64,000 bases of DNA from Cenococcum geophilum 1.58 (taxonomy: Eukaryota > Ascomycota > Dothideomycetes > Gloniales > Gloniaceae). The translations under genes and the position numbers were made by a program. This document shows, piece after piece, positions 24,561-36,839 of this stretch. The notes below the pieces were generated by a model, which searched no databases, was not told the DNA's origin, and saw only the letters and a list, made by a program, of their open reading frames with translations. Numbering within the stretch: the first letter of the stretch is position 1; each line of letters begins with the position of its first letter. The stretch spans positions 930,001 through 994,000 of the forward strand of contig KV748235.1 in the NCBI GenBank assembly GCA_001692895.1, given 5' to 3'.

Positions 24561-25631
24561 ACTACCTACGCTTATTAACTACTATATTTATTTATCTACT
24601 ATTGCGCAGATTTATTAATTCATTAGTTACTATTCTCCGCTTACTATTATAACTACCTAGGTTATAAAGAAGCTTTTCAACCGTTAAAAGGGCGGAATTA
24701 ATAAGAAATACTATAAGCTCTAGAAGAGAGTCCCTAGGACAAAGATTAGCCTTATTATTAAGGATATAAGCGGTTATTAGCATATATACCACTCCTCTAA
24801 GGACTATAATTGCCTATCTATAAAACACTTGGTTTAGCTTCCTCTTATTTAAATTAAATTATGCTAATAGAGAGGTAATAGTAACGGGGTAATCTGGTTA
24901 ACTATCTCCTATCTAACTTCTAGACTATAAGAGAGCTTTAAAATATAGGGGGTCTTATATATAGGGATGATGATTTAACTGCGGTCTAATCTATAATAGC
25001 AGAGTCCTAAATCTAGCCAGCTTCCTTTTAACTACGCTATAAGAATAATTATATTCCCTTTAAAGGTTATATTAACGGCATTAAAACTCCCATCTTCTCT
25101 AACGCTATCTTCGTCCTAATAATAAGCAACTTTCCGCTAAACCCTTTCTATAAAGATAATAATGTTAAGGAAGATAACTAGGAGCTAGATAAGGATAACT
25201 CTAAGGACTTTAAGGATAATAAAAAATACGTTTATCTAGAAGCTATTAAAGAAGAGGATAACCTTAAAGAGGGAGTATTATCTATAAACTCTATTTCTAA
25301 GCAGATAAACACTAGGCCTTAAAAAAGACGCCGCTAGCTTTAGAACTCCAACTACCAGGACCCTATTTAGAAAGTAAGTTCCTTTTAAAGAAATAACTCG
25401 CCTTAAAGGATTACAATGCCTTATAGAGTAGGCACGCCTTAAAAGGGCAGCCCCCCTAAAAGCGGATCATTTTAAGCGGATTCTCCACGTCTAGCGAATA
25501 GAGTTATAAGGACTGGGCCGTAAGAGCGATCTATTAGCTATAGCCCCTATAGAATGCCCGCGAAAGCTATGCTTTTAACTAGGTTAAGGAATAAGGATTT
25601 ATATAGGGCCTCTTTATTTAAATCCATATAG
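24560..25631 (+). pseudogene. Unknown relic with acidic and basic linker
   Basis: A coding-like frame begins near 24560 (TTQVIKKLFNRQKGGINKKY, RTKISLIIKDISGYQHIYHS). After a frame change near 24880 it continues as NNYIPFKGYINGIKTPIF and NPFYKDNNVKEDN. A highly charged disordered linker (ELDKDNSKDFKDNKK) and a Ser/Pro/Arg-rich tail (QKGSPPKSGSFQADSPRLAN) follow to TAG 25629-25631. The tail composition resembles a nuclear protein. Frame choice in the centre is uncertain. Confidence 0.45.
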
Positions 25632-26126
25632 TAGGTTCTACTGCCTTTAACCTTTAGTAAAAAGACTTATAGTAGACAGTTCTAAAACATATAATCTTTT
25701 CTATAATTTTACAAATCTATATTTCTTCCTTTAGTATTTTTTTATCAGGTCTTATTAAACTTTCTTTACTAGTATTTTAATTATACGTAGTCTTCTAATT
25801 TTTTGTATTATAAACTTTACTTATACTATTAAACTTATAAATCTTAAGTTTAACTTATAAATTAAATGCGATAAGTGGTTTATTTAATTTATTTTGCAGT
25901 TTTTAGAGGTATAGGAACCTCTAGATAGAAATAATAGTAACCTATATAGGCTAGCCCGCCATTTTAGATCTAATTGGCATAAGTATTCGCCTAAGTCTAA
26001 ATGGACTACTAGGAACCTTAACCTTTAGAGGTATAAAAATCTCAATCCTTAAAATTATAGGATCCTTAACTTCAAACCCCCTAGCTACTAAATTCTTATA
26101 ATCTTTACCCAATTTTACTTCGCGGG

Positions 26127-29100
26127 TTATTACTAGTAGCGATACTAGCTATATCTCTACTTAAGGTTTCGGTAGCTTTTCTCGAGCATTAGTGCTATTT
26201 TTAATGCTTTTAATAAGAATAAAGTAGGATTTCCAATAACACTCTCTATTTGTTAAACTGCGAGGTTAGCCTTAGGCGCTGCTTTACTATACATTATATA
26301 TAGCTTATTTAGTTTCTAAGGAGGCTCAGGTAGGTCTTCCCTATTATCCTACCCACAAAGCAACTCAAAAGGTATCTTTTGTTTAATTCGCCTTATAGAA
26401 ACTATAGTCCCCCTAAAATTTGCCTCTATAGCCTCTATAGCCTCATCCTCTATAAGATCTACGTTTTTACCGGTATCTAAATATATACGTTTTATAATAA
26501 GTTTAATAGTATCTTTGGCAAAAGCTTTTATATCTAAATCCTTTCCAAAATAGTAGCATGCGTTATTTTTACACAGTGACTTAAGCTAGCTATAATTGTC
26601 GTAAGCAACTTTTTGGAGAGTTTTACCACTATTAGTATACATAGTGCAGCTTTGTTCACCGCAGTATTCTCAGCAATATTATATAAATTTCTTAAGCAGG
26701 AGCTCGTTATCTTCTAAAATATTAATCCAAACACTTCTAAAACCGCCAGAGAAAAGGAGCAAAAAGATCGAGATATAGTTATTAGGTAATCCACCGGTAA
26801 AAACAATATTCCTAATATCCCTTAAATCTCAACGACGTTCTAATTCTGTATCTTCTTTAAGACGTCTTAATGCTACCATTACTATATTATCTGATATTTT
26901 GCTATTAAGTATTAATAGCTTAATACGGTGTCGGGCGGTTCTCCATTCTGCGTAAGCTGTGTTAGCGCTAACTAGTAGGTCCTTTTCTTAGGTGTTAAGT
27001 ACCTTATTCCAACGTCTTAAGGTCCTTATTTCCTTAGCAGCATTCTTAACCTTTTATTTCTCTCTTTTAATATCATTTCGCTTACTTTATAGTTGCACCT
27101 ACACTATTTAGAGCTCCTCTTCTTTACTCCAAAGCTAGGCCTGCGCTGCTTCTCTCTCTTAAGCTAGATTTACGTTTAAGAGGTTAAGTTCGCCTTATAC
27201 GTGATCTTTCTCTACTTAGAGTTGCTTGACTACGCCCTCTAATCTTAGTTTACGCAGCAGTCCGGCTTCCGTCACTTCCGTTTATAATTACAATTTACTT
27301 TCTAAATCTACCTTATATAGTTCTAGTGCATTTACCTTAGCCTCTAGGGCTTTAATTTAATCTTCTGTACTATATACCGCTATATTCGGTTCTAAGTTAG
27401 AGTAATTTCTAAAGAAATTATCATTATCTTCCGAATTTAACGGTTAGACCTCTTTATACTGCCGCTCGAGATTTTATATTTTATACTAAAGCTCTTAAAT
27501 CTTTATCTTGTTGGCCTGGGAATCGTTCTATACCTAGACGTGGTTCTATTTCATCCGCTCTAAGTCTAAGAAGTACCTTTAAGAAGTGTATTTCTATACA
27601 GCTACCTTTTTTAGATGCCTTTCCGTTTCGTTTTTTAGATTAGTTTTTAGTTCCTTAATCGTCCTATTGTCCTAAATCTACTATTGCTCCTAATATTGTT
27701 AAAATGCCGATGTCTCTATAGTTAGCTCTTCTCGGTATTTTCTCTTCTTATTTTCTAGAGCAGTATTCGCCTCCTTTAGCTTATCTTACAGCTCGCGCTT
27801 AAGATTCCTAAGGCAGGTAAACTCTTTATACGTTATAGTTTCTTAAAACATTAGTTTAGGAGTATCAACTTCGACCAAGTCAATTGTATCGATTAATAAC
27901 TATAGAAAGTTAAACTTTTAGAATAATTAGTGGAATATAAAGATATAAAACTGGCCAAACTTACCTATTACATACTATCTTGAAGAAAGCTATAGTATAA
28001 GTTACACTTAATATAAAAAGGCGTAATTTCAGTCCTAGGTTTATAGGTTGAAAAAAATATTAAGGGTATAAATAAAGAAGATTGGTCTTTAATATAATTA
28101 TCTTTAAAAGGTCGGCCACAACGCCAGTCCTTTAGCAATGCAGCCTTACTAGTGAATTAGGGATACCGTCTTCGTTTATAAGAGCTCCTTATAAATCTTA
28201 ACACCTCGGTGACTTAAGATATTTGCTTATTATAGTTACCTACCTAGCTAGGTTTTGCCTATATAAGGAAATGTGTTACAAGTTCCTAATTAAGATCTCA
28301 TTTCTAAAGATTAAGTGCTACTTAAGTCTAACACCCTATAGTTACTGTAAGATCTCCTAACTCGTGCTAAAGAGCTAGGTTTAATTCTTTAATTATAGGT
28401 TTTGGTTTACCCTACACCTTTTTAAAAGTAATTAATATTATTTCCGAGAAATAACGCATGTAAAATGCCCACAGATAAGCCTAGGCTAGCTATTAATCGC
28501 CCTTATAGGTAGTCGGAGAGTATGCTCTTTTATTACCCTCTATAAACTTAATAATAGGGTTTTCTAGACGAAAATACGCAGCCGAAAAGCCTTTCTAAAG
28601 GGTACGCTTAGAACCTAGAAGATGCCTTAAAATATTACAGCATGGCTTAAGATACTTTAAATTTTTAAAGAATGTTTATAGACTAGGGATTAAGCAAGGG
28701 ACAGATAGAATATTCTTAAGGAGATGTTCTCTCTAATGTGGATCTGTAATAGTAGGAAATATATCCTTAGAACGTATACGGTTTATAATAGAGAGACGGT
28801 CTCTTTTAGAAATAGCAGGTACGTAAAGCTCTAAATTTTATACTAATATGGTATCTATAGCTAACATTGGAATATTAGAGTCGCTATAGCGAAGAATCTG
28901 GTTCTAAATTGTTAACATATGCCTTAAATAATTGAGAAGCTTATTATCGCATTTTAAGCTTAGTAATCGATGCAGCGTCCCAAGTTTAATTAGGTACTAT
29001 AGTCCTGGCATTTCAGTAAATAAATCGAAAGCTTTTATAAAACGTTTATCTTTTAGTAACTGCCGTAAGTCTTTCTATTTTATTAGAGTTAATTAAGCCA

Positions 29101-29697
29101 ACTATCGTTTCTCGGCCTTTTCGTTACCTATTTTATAATACTACCAGATCTTACGGAATATTTCGCCGTCTAAGAAGGGCTGCTCGTTTCGAAAAGCCTC
29201 GATTTTTCTTATTAAAGCATTAGTTGATAGTTCTTACAATTTAAATTAATACCTTTAAAGACAGCACTAAATGCAAACCTACGTTTAGAAAATAGCTTAA
29301 CTACCTACTATTGATCATTTTAATCTAGGTGCTACTTAGCGGCACTAGTGCGGTATAAGCTATTAAGGCAATCAACTTGTAATAAGAGAAGTCTGGGAAT
29401 TTCCCCTATACTTTCCGGCCTGTGGCGAAATATATTTACCTTAAGACCAGGGGCTCTAAGAGCTTCCGCAAGCACATTATTATCGATAATAGCCTTAATG
29501 AAATTTTCGTCGTCCAACTGAAGGCAACCCTCGAGTTTAAAAATATTTCTTAGTCGTGCAATTTTTTTGTTAGATAGCTTACGGTAATAATTATGTGCTA
29601 AGGGGTGCTTAAAATTAAGTGCTGTTAAATTAATCTATGCGATGCCTCTAAAGAATAATGCTTTAATTTTCGCGATTTCGTCAGCTAAGGCGTCCAT
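26127..29697 (-). pseudogene. DUF3723 family protein relic
   Basis: From ATG 29695-29697 (MDALADEIAKIKALFFRGIA) the relic follows the DUF3723 layout: HNYYRKLSNKKIARLRNIFK; LEGCLQLDDENFIKAIIDNN; LQVDCLNSLYRTSAAK; FRNEQPFLDGEIFRKIWQYY; FDLFTEMPGLQYLIKLGTLH; IPSLQTFFKNLKYLKPCCNI; RHLLGSKRTL; and FLIQAKPSQVGNYNKQISQV. A one-base shift near 29230 is the only frameshift. After an intron at 27915-27964, exon 2 is a coiled coil of about 330 residues (NLKRELQDKLKEANTALEN to LRRWNKVLNT). It ends in a C-terminal domain (FTGGLPNNYISIFLLLFSGG, CKNNACYYFGKDLDIKAFAK), with stops at 26127-26135. Length is about 1170 codons. DUF3723 has no known biochemical role; the family is recurrent Starship cargo in fungi. 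Identification is from memory of the family pattern. Confidence 0.85.
27915..27964 (-). other. Retained 50-bp spliceosomal intron in the DUF3723 relic
   Basis: On the minus strand the sequence starts GTAAGT, contains CACTAATTATT as a branch-site candidate 11-15 bases from the end, and closes with AAAAG. Removing it joins two coding frames in phase: ...QDSMxx before and FNFLxLLIDTIDLVEVDTPK after. Length, donor and branch site are typical of filamentous fungi. Confidence 0.75.
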
Positions 29698-29949
29698 TGC
29701 TATTTTTCAGCGCAACCTTTGGCATTCTTATATAAGGAGAGCGCGCTATAATATACTTAGGAGGACAGGCCAATGCCAGGTACTATTTACTATATTTTTA
29801 ACCTTTAAAAATAAGAAAATTAAATATATGGCTGGCGTTTTCTAAGAAATGGCTTTTTTGCGGCCTGTTTTAGATCTATAATCGGATAATCGGAATCCGG
29901 ATTTAATAACATTAATTTAACCCTATTAAAAATTAAGATATAACTTATA

Positions 29950-30590
29950 AGCTGCTCTACTGCACCTACTACCTCTAAATATAAATCTCCTCTATATAAA
30001 TATAAATAACTAACCCTAGGTGCGAATTACGCACACTAGAAGTAAGAGTTTGCTTACAGAATATAAGCCCGCCTTTAAATCTCTACTCCTATTAAGGCCA
30101 GGGTTAACCCCCTTATTTACTACCCTAATTAGCAGAAATACTAAGGCTACGCTACTTAGTTAGATACTCGGCGCACTAAACCATCTATCTTTAATAAATT
30201 GCTATAATAAGATATATCTTCGGAGTAATACGAGGATAAGAAACGATGAAAATCCACTAATATATATTGACAACGAGATTCATAGCCATAGTTTATTAAA
30301 TTCAACGCCGCATCCTATACGTAGGGGCGAGACCTTAAGAAGTATTAAATGGCTAAAATTAGGCCATCATTTGGCCAAAACAATTTTAAATCTTCTCTTA
30401 GCGAATGTACTTGCTCCCCTTTCTAACATCGTCTACTATTTTGCTTCCGATCTTGGCGGGCTTTATAGCGTATTAAAGCTTTTAGCTGCTTAAGCGGTCG
30501 CACCCACGCCATATAACCTTCCTTAAGCCATTCTTCCTCGTATTCTTATAGTTATTAGAACCTTATCTATTAAGTTTAATCCTAGAATTA
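29950..30590 (+). pseudogene. Possible coding relic, low support
   Basis: One frame reads fairly well when stops are taken as Gln or Trp: ARLQISTPIKARVNPLIYYP, KPSIFNKLLQQDISSEQYED, KFNAASYTQGRDLKKYQMAK and GQNNFKSSLSECTCSP. No domain is evident. Stops are dense, so this may be chance. The segment 30590-31187 has nothing assignable apart from being upstream of the patatin relic. Confidence 0.35.
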
Positions 30591-31187
30591 TAGAAATATA
30601 ACTCCGTATATATATTACAAATGACATAAAGGGCATTAAAGATTATAATTAAGAAGACGAAATTAAACGGGTGCTGTAATCTTATTTCTATAGTATCTAA
30701 GTTCTTAGACTAAACCAGGATCTAAACCATGTTATCCGTTCCTTAATGCTTCGTAAATATCTTTTATCAATTTATGCAGAAGTATAATAGTCCCGTCGCT
30801 ATAACAGATTTCTCTTTAACATCTCTTATTTTAAAGCGTTTTCTAGCCTTATACTAGAAAACTTTTGTATAAACAACTCTTCGTTCCATTTTATTCTCTT
30901 ATCCCGCCCTTAAGAATCTGCTATATAGGATCTTTAACTATATCTACAAGAAGTAATAAGCAAGATGCCCAGCCAAGCGTAGTTATAGCATTTTATAGTG
31001 CCCTTAATAGCTTTAGCTTTAATCCTTATAAGCTATACTCCTAGGTCTTACTATAAAAGCTATATATATTTAAATTAATGGGGTTACTAACTTATAACCT
31101 AAAGTTTTTCTCCCCTTATTTATATTTAATAAGATATACCTAAATACATATAAGAACGCAATTCACGAGTACACTATTTACTATAAT

Positions 31188-33129
31188 ATGCAGGAGAAAT
31201 TTATTTCGGCGGTTCTTAAGGATATGCAGTCTCTATTCGCTAAGATAGTAATATAAACAAGTATACAGAACGCTTCACTTTTACATATGCAACGCCTCGA
31301 ATCACTTCAGCCGCAGTTTATACTATTTAAAAGTCATAAGTCATGCTTTTCTTATTTTATGAGAATGCCTAAAAAGGTCTTCGACTATAGGCATGCCGTA
31401 TACAACATTTATATTAAAACTTTTAGGCAAAAATTAAAGTCAGAAAAGCATACCTTCATCCTCCCTTACTGTTTACTCTGCGGCGTAAACAATACAATAT
31501 CCACCTTTCGCTTCATCCCACCCATAGCTAGTATTCGCGTTCTTTGTATTGATGGAGGTGGCATTTATAGTATTATACCACTTATGTTTTTTAATTACAT
31601 CGACCGACAATTCCAACAACTTAGATGCCTACTCCGTAATCACTTTGACTATATCTATAGTATATCAACTAGTAAGGAAACGTTTGGCTTATAGAAATCT
31701 ATTTACTAATATGCTTTAAAGGTGGTGTAATTACTATAGGGATGTTTCTTATGCTATGGAGTTCCCAACTATGTATTAACCAATTTAAAGAGCTTATAGG
31801 AAAAACCTTTCCCCCACAAGATAGTAATGGACGGTCTTTCTTAACACGGCAATTTTAAAGACTTGTTAGCGCCTATAAAGATTACTAATATAGTTTAGCG
31901 AATATTAAGGAGGCGTTTTAACAGAATTGGGGTATCTCTCTAAAAATGTTTAATCCACTAAGGGATAATACTAAAGTCGCGGTTACCACAACTATTGCAC
32001 GATTAGCTATACCTTGCCTGCTCTCTAACTATAATAGAGGTTAAAGATCTTAAGAAAGTGGTATATAGCCTAGAGAACTTTAACTATTCTACTTTTATTA
32101 ATATGGCTTTAATATATTATCTTATTCAGGTATAGGAACCTAAAGATACTATATTACTTAGTAAAGCGTAAGTTACTTCCCGTATTTATAGATACTAGAC
32201 TTAACTAACTAAACCAACTAAGCGCTTCGTATACGTCTACGGCTTTATAGTTTTTTAAACCTAAGGTATTTAAAAATCTAGGCACTTTCTAAGATAGAGG
32301 TTTATAGTATAACAACCCTTCTAAGATTGCTAATTAGGAATGCCAATTTCTCTAGCCGGAAATAGACTAGCTAGACTTTACACTCTTACTAGGGACTGGA
32401 ACGTCTCTAACTTTACCCTATAAGGAAGGTCCATAATCCCCAGTTAGAGACCGATTTATTCTATACCTATTAAGAGCATTTATAAGCCATTTAGACGGTA
32501 AAAAACTATAGAAAGAATTCCTCAGTACTGTACCTACTAATTCCCGTAAACGGTATTATCGGCTTAACGTATTCTTCTACGGCGCGGAGCCAGACATTAA
32601 TAATATATCTTCACTTAACTATCTCAAACAACTAGTATAAAAATTAATCACATTAAATATACAAGTTGTTTTAGCAATAGATTTAATATACGCTTTAATG
32701 TTCTATCTTAAACTTAATAATATCCCTTAGCTTATTAATAGAATTTTCTAGTGTTACGGAAGCATCTTCTGCCGTCTATCACTTGACTATCGCGGTAGAG
32801 AATCTCTCTATTGCGATCTCATTTAAAATTCTGCCTATTTTCTTATCTCTGGATAGTATATAGCTTATATAGCTTTTATCCCAAAAGGCGTTCCATTATA
32901 TAGATGCCGTATCTACTTCACTGCAGATAGCATGAATAAGAAGGTATATATATTAATTAGAGGTATTATAAGCAGCCCGAGGATAATAAGTAGACTTCCG
33001 AAAACGCTTTAGCAATTAGTGCTTGCGCAAGGTCTAGATATTTTATTTAGATATATTAATTATAGAGAATTACAGAGACCTCTTTCTGGGGTTCCTTTAA
33101 AACGCAAGTTTTAGGAAATTATTAAATAA
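31188..33129 (+). pseudogene. Patatin-like phospholipase relic
   Basis: The frame opens at ATG 31188 (MQEKFISAVLKDMQSLFAK), with 135 stop-free codons from 31287. A Cys-containing segment (FILPYCLLCGV) leads to the patatin oxyanion motif RVLCIDGGGIYSIIPL at about 31530-31580. The nucleophile elbow at 31655-31680 reads SISTSKE where the family has G-S-T-G-G. The Ser codon (TCA) survives but three Gly codons have become Ser, Ser and Lys by G-to-A. Later motifs are TKVAVTTTIARLAIPCLLSN and LLLGTGTSLTLPYKEGP (about 32390), then a long C-terminal region to TAA 33127-33129. At least one frame change lies in between. Intact members are acyl hydrolases; fungal patatins often sit beside NLR genes and in Starships. 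Confidence 0.85.
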
Positions 33130-33338
33130 ATTACTTTAAGCAATTTTTGTATTTAGATTTACTTTGTCTATATTAAGGAAAAAGACTTTTATAGAAATTG
33201 TATTCCGGAAAAATGTACTATTAAATATTACTCTTATTATAATACTAACCTTTTTTAAGTTCTCAATTCTTATAAATGTTATTTATTTGTACTTTGTAAT
33301 ATATATAGATCTAAAATATAACACTGTCTTATTTCACC

Positions 33339-33347
33339 TATATAAAG
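33339..33347 (+). promoter_or_regulatory. Candidate TATA element
   Basis: TATATAAAG lies 113 bases before ATG 33460 of the small coiled-coil relic. The same nonamer lies 108 bases before ATG 53608, a similar placement. Confidence 0.35.
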
Positions 33348-33459
33348 CCCTTTAAATAACAATATAAAAGAATTATACTCTAAACTCTACATAGATAGAC
33401 AGACAGAAACTAAAAAACCCCCTATTTATTATATTCGAGCTATCTACCTTTCTATTAAC

Positions 33460-33891
33460 ATGACTTCCTCTACTAAAATGTATTATAACCTAACTACTAA
33501 CAATAAAGCAGCAGAATATATGCCTTGGTCTCCGTCTTTGGTTAATTTAGCCAATTTCTGCATAGCCATCCCCCCTTTTAATGATTATACGTATTGCTAT
33601 TAAGCGGAATCCCTAGAGGCTATAATAGAGAAGTTATAAGTGTAATTTTTCAAGCAGCGCTATCTAAGCTAAGCTAATATAAACAGGCAATTAAAGGACG
33701 TTAAGACTAAATTTGAAAAGCTCCTTGCGGATATAGAGGTATTAGAAGATTGGGTAAACAAGGTCTCATTATAGGGCGTATCTATAACTAAGGTTCTTAG
33801 ATCTTTTATTTACGAGAGGCTTATAAACTAGGAGAGAAGGGTAGATAAAATTAATACTATAAAAGCTTGGATCGAGGAGACGGGTCAATAA
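33460..33891 (+). pseudogene. 143-codon coiled-coil protein relic
   Basis: ATG 33460-33462 and stop 33889-33891 are in the same frame, with six internal TAA/TAG codons and no indel. The N-terminus is MTSSTKMYYNLTTNNKAA, then MPWSPSLVNLANFCIAIPPF. After that comes a helical stretch with regularly spaced hydrophobics (NRQLKDVKTKFEKLLADIEV, RRVDKINTIKAWIEETG). It resembles the small coiled-coil relics near 36840, 41455 and 55740 in size and style, but I cannot show homology. Family unknown. Confidence 0.65.
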
Positions 33892-34134
33892 GGAGGAAGT
33901 ATAACGTTTTAGTTTCGTAAGACCCCGTATCTAGTAGGCCTGTATATTAGCTTTTTCGGTTTCCTAAGTATATATAAGTAATTTCTAAAGTCGTTTCCAT
34001 TTTCTTCTGATCTAGTCGTAAGAATCTAAATTTCGTAATTAGATTTAAAGCGCAGTTTTAGCATAATATATAAACTATAATTTACTACATTATATCTAAC
34101 TTATACTTATATAGCATGGTCCTAAGGCTAAACC

Positions 34135-34860
34135 CTAATCTTGAAGAGAGGAGTATAATAGCTATTCCTTAGCTAAAGCAGCGGCGCTTCGCAAAGCGCT
34201 TTATTAATGTTTTTGTACCTTTAGCAGTAGCTTAACTACTATATAACGCCTATAATCTACAGCCAGTATAAGTAGCGTCCGATTATGATAGTCCGTAATG
34301 CTAGTATTAATATCTTCGCAATCTAAAAGCAGCTAGACTACTACTATATACCCCTTCTACGCGGCCTATAATAGTAGTATACGACTATCCTTGCCGGTAT
34401 AGTTTACATTACTACTTCTTAGTAGTAGTTTAACTGCGGTTTCCTGCCCGTACCTAGTGGCTATTAATAGTAACCTCCAACTATTCTTAGGGTTACTTTT
34501 AAGTAACAGTCGCACTATTGCCTTATGCCTAAGCTTTGCGGCCTAATATAGCGCTATATAGTAGTAGTCGGGATCTCTAATCAACTCTTTAATTCTAACT
34601 ACACTGTATAACATTTGGGCCGTCGTTTCTCGACCCTGTTTCGCGGCCCAAATTAGTGCCTAGCCTCCGTCGTATTATACGTTATAGCGATAGAGATAGG
34701 GATTTAAGATATAGTTAAGGCGGTGATTTATCTTAGTAAAAGCGTTAATATCTCTTTCTTTTTCTAGGTTGTCGGCAATAGATAGCAGCAATTTATTCGC
34801 CAGATTAAGTAGTAATATTCCTAAATATATTAGCAGGTAAGCGGGTAATAATGTTCGGGT
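34135..34860 (-). pseudogene. F-box-like / ankyrin-repeat relic
   Basis: The N-terminus reads LANKLLLSIADNLEKERDIN then AFTKINHRLNYILNPYLYR, the pattern of the F-box-like motif that opens many fungal ankyrin proteins (LPNELLLSIAD). Five or so ankyrin repeats follow: ALIWAAKQGRETTAQML; AAKLRHKAIVRLLL; LLIATRYGQETAVKLLL; and TLLILAVDYRRYIVVKLLL. The frame ends at TAG 34135-34137. TAG and TAA codons fall at Gln or Trp sites. Intact proteins of this type are thought to be substrate receptors or interaction scaffolds. Confidence 0.75.
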
Positions 34861-35356
34861 AGTAAGAGCGCGGTATCTTACGGAATAAAATTAATATATT
34901 AAGCTAGCTTAGCTAATTGCTAATACTTATTAAATAGGTAGATTGTGGAATATGCGCACTCCTACTAGGTATTTATGTGCTTAGAATTTAAAATAGAGGA
35001 TATTATACCTATCTAGGTCTTTAAGCGTATTAGTTAAAACTCTTAAGTAGTAAAGAGAGTGCTAAGTGGTTAACGGTATTTCGCTTCTAAATAACTCAAA
35101 TTTAAAATCCTAATTCCATTTCTTTCCATCTAGAATTTATAAAATTATAAAAACTCTACTACTTTACTAGTAAAATATAGAAAATCAATTCCTAACTTAG
35201 AATCTCATCCTCTATTCCGCGCTTACATTCTTTCTATAGCGTGTAGTATTCGAATAATACTAACTTAAGATAATGTGCTAAACATTTCTGATCTTTATTA
35301 TTAAAGGCCACAAATTAATGCTATTAAAAGTTAGTTATAGAATCGAAAATATTAAA

Positions 35357-36347
35357 CTAATTACCTATTGGCTTCGAAAATTTTATAGATGCTTATTTTA
35401 TAGAATTAAAGAGATTATCTAAAAAGTCTATTAATTGCTTGCATCTACTTCAACGCTTAGGGTGTTTGAGACCAAACACTTTATTAGCCGCCCTTTTATC
35501 TTATATGTAGTTAATATCCTTAAGCTTTAGTTGTTGGTGCCCCTCTATATACTCTAACAGTATAAACCCCAGGTCTATTAAGTCTTTATTTAGTAGGGCG
35601 TTTAAGCTATACTTTACCGCTTGTTTAAAGTTTATTATTAGACTTTAGTATAATATATTAAAAGTTTCTAGCGTAACGAATAAACCTATAGAGCTGTATT
35701 CGCGCACCACAACTAGATATTCGAATTGTGCTAAGATTAACCTATTAGTGGGAGATTGCTAGCTTACCTATATAACTAAGTGCACTAAAGACCTAAATTC
35801 CTTAGTGATAATAAAATATTGTTTTTAAATAACATACCGAATATGTAATCTCCTATAGTTAACATTTCTCTAAATTAATATAAACGAGGATAACCTCCTT
35901 AAGGGTAAATTGATAATATTTAAGCCTAATATATATAAAGCCATCGGCTATAAAAGCTTGCTTAATTTTAACAATATTCCTATAGGCTAGCTGCCCTAGT
36001 ATATCTTTTTCAATTATCCTACTCTGTTTATTAAGCCTTCTAACTATTATTAATCTAGAGGTATTCTCCTTATACATATATATTGTTTACTGCGTTTTAC
36101 CCTATATAAGCTTACCTAGGGTAGTAAATGTCTTAGAAGGTTGTTGTTCCTTATAAGTAATAGGGCTTTTTTTTAGCGTTGTCGTTAAGTCTACTACTGT
36201 GGTTGGCGTCTTTGCTTAATCTAGAAAAACACATGTTACTAAAACCGCTAGGGAGGAGACGGATAGGCCGGTCGCTTTAGTTTAATCTCTAGCTTTTTAT
36301 ATTAGAGAGGACTTTATAGAAACAATTAGTGTAGGAAAGCTCGGCAT
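35357..36347 (-). pseudogene. Degenerate kinase-like relic
   Basis: From ATG 36345-36347 (MPSFPTLIVSIKSSLIQK) a Ser/Thr-rich N-terminus (KTPTTVVDLTTTLKKSPI) leads to a kinase N-lobe-like segment: NTSRLIIVRRLNKQSRIIEK, then ILGQLAYRNIVKIKQAFIA and DGFIYI. This fits beta-3, alpha-C and the H-x-NIV step of STE20/PAK-like folds. After a frame change near 35855 the C-lobe-like part reads LILAQFEYLVVVREYSSI and DLGFILLEYIEGHQQLKLKD, and the frame ends at TAG 35357-35359. No HRD or DFG motif is visible, so it may have been a pseudokinase already. The call rests on the N-lobe. Confidence 0.5.
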
Positions 36348-36839
36348 CCTTTAAGGTTAAGGGTGCCTTATAAAAGCACTAACGATCGCATTTTAGTTAG
36401 GATTTGTGTCTGTTAATATAGCATCTAGTAATAAGATTGCTTAAATAGATACTTGTCGGCTATATTAAGAGAAAAGAGACTATCTTTAAACATGGTCGTT
36501 AGGGTGAAACTTAAAGTAGATATTTAGGCGGTAGACTGGAAAGAGGGAAACGTTATTAGAAAATCCGGAACGAATCTAGACTTACTTAGTTATTAAGATT
36601 ATAAAGTGTAATTTTAATTTCGGTCCGAACAAAATTAACAGTTAAAATTAAGACTATATACAATGCCCCCTATAATAAAACACTTAGTTTTATAGCTATC
36701 TCTACTTTATAAAAGGCGCGCCATTGCTATAAGCTCGTTATACCCTTCACTAATTCTCGCTTTTAATGCCAGCTGAAAAAATGCCGCAATATCCCTATCT
36801 TTAACAGCTTCGCCCCAGCCGGCTATATAATAGTCTTAA

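Noticed and set aside
31287-31694. Longest open frame (135 codons) as an intact small gene
   Set aside because: It contains the patatin GGG motif, and the homology continues far past its stop; it is only a RIP-free stretch of a larger dead gene.
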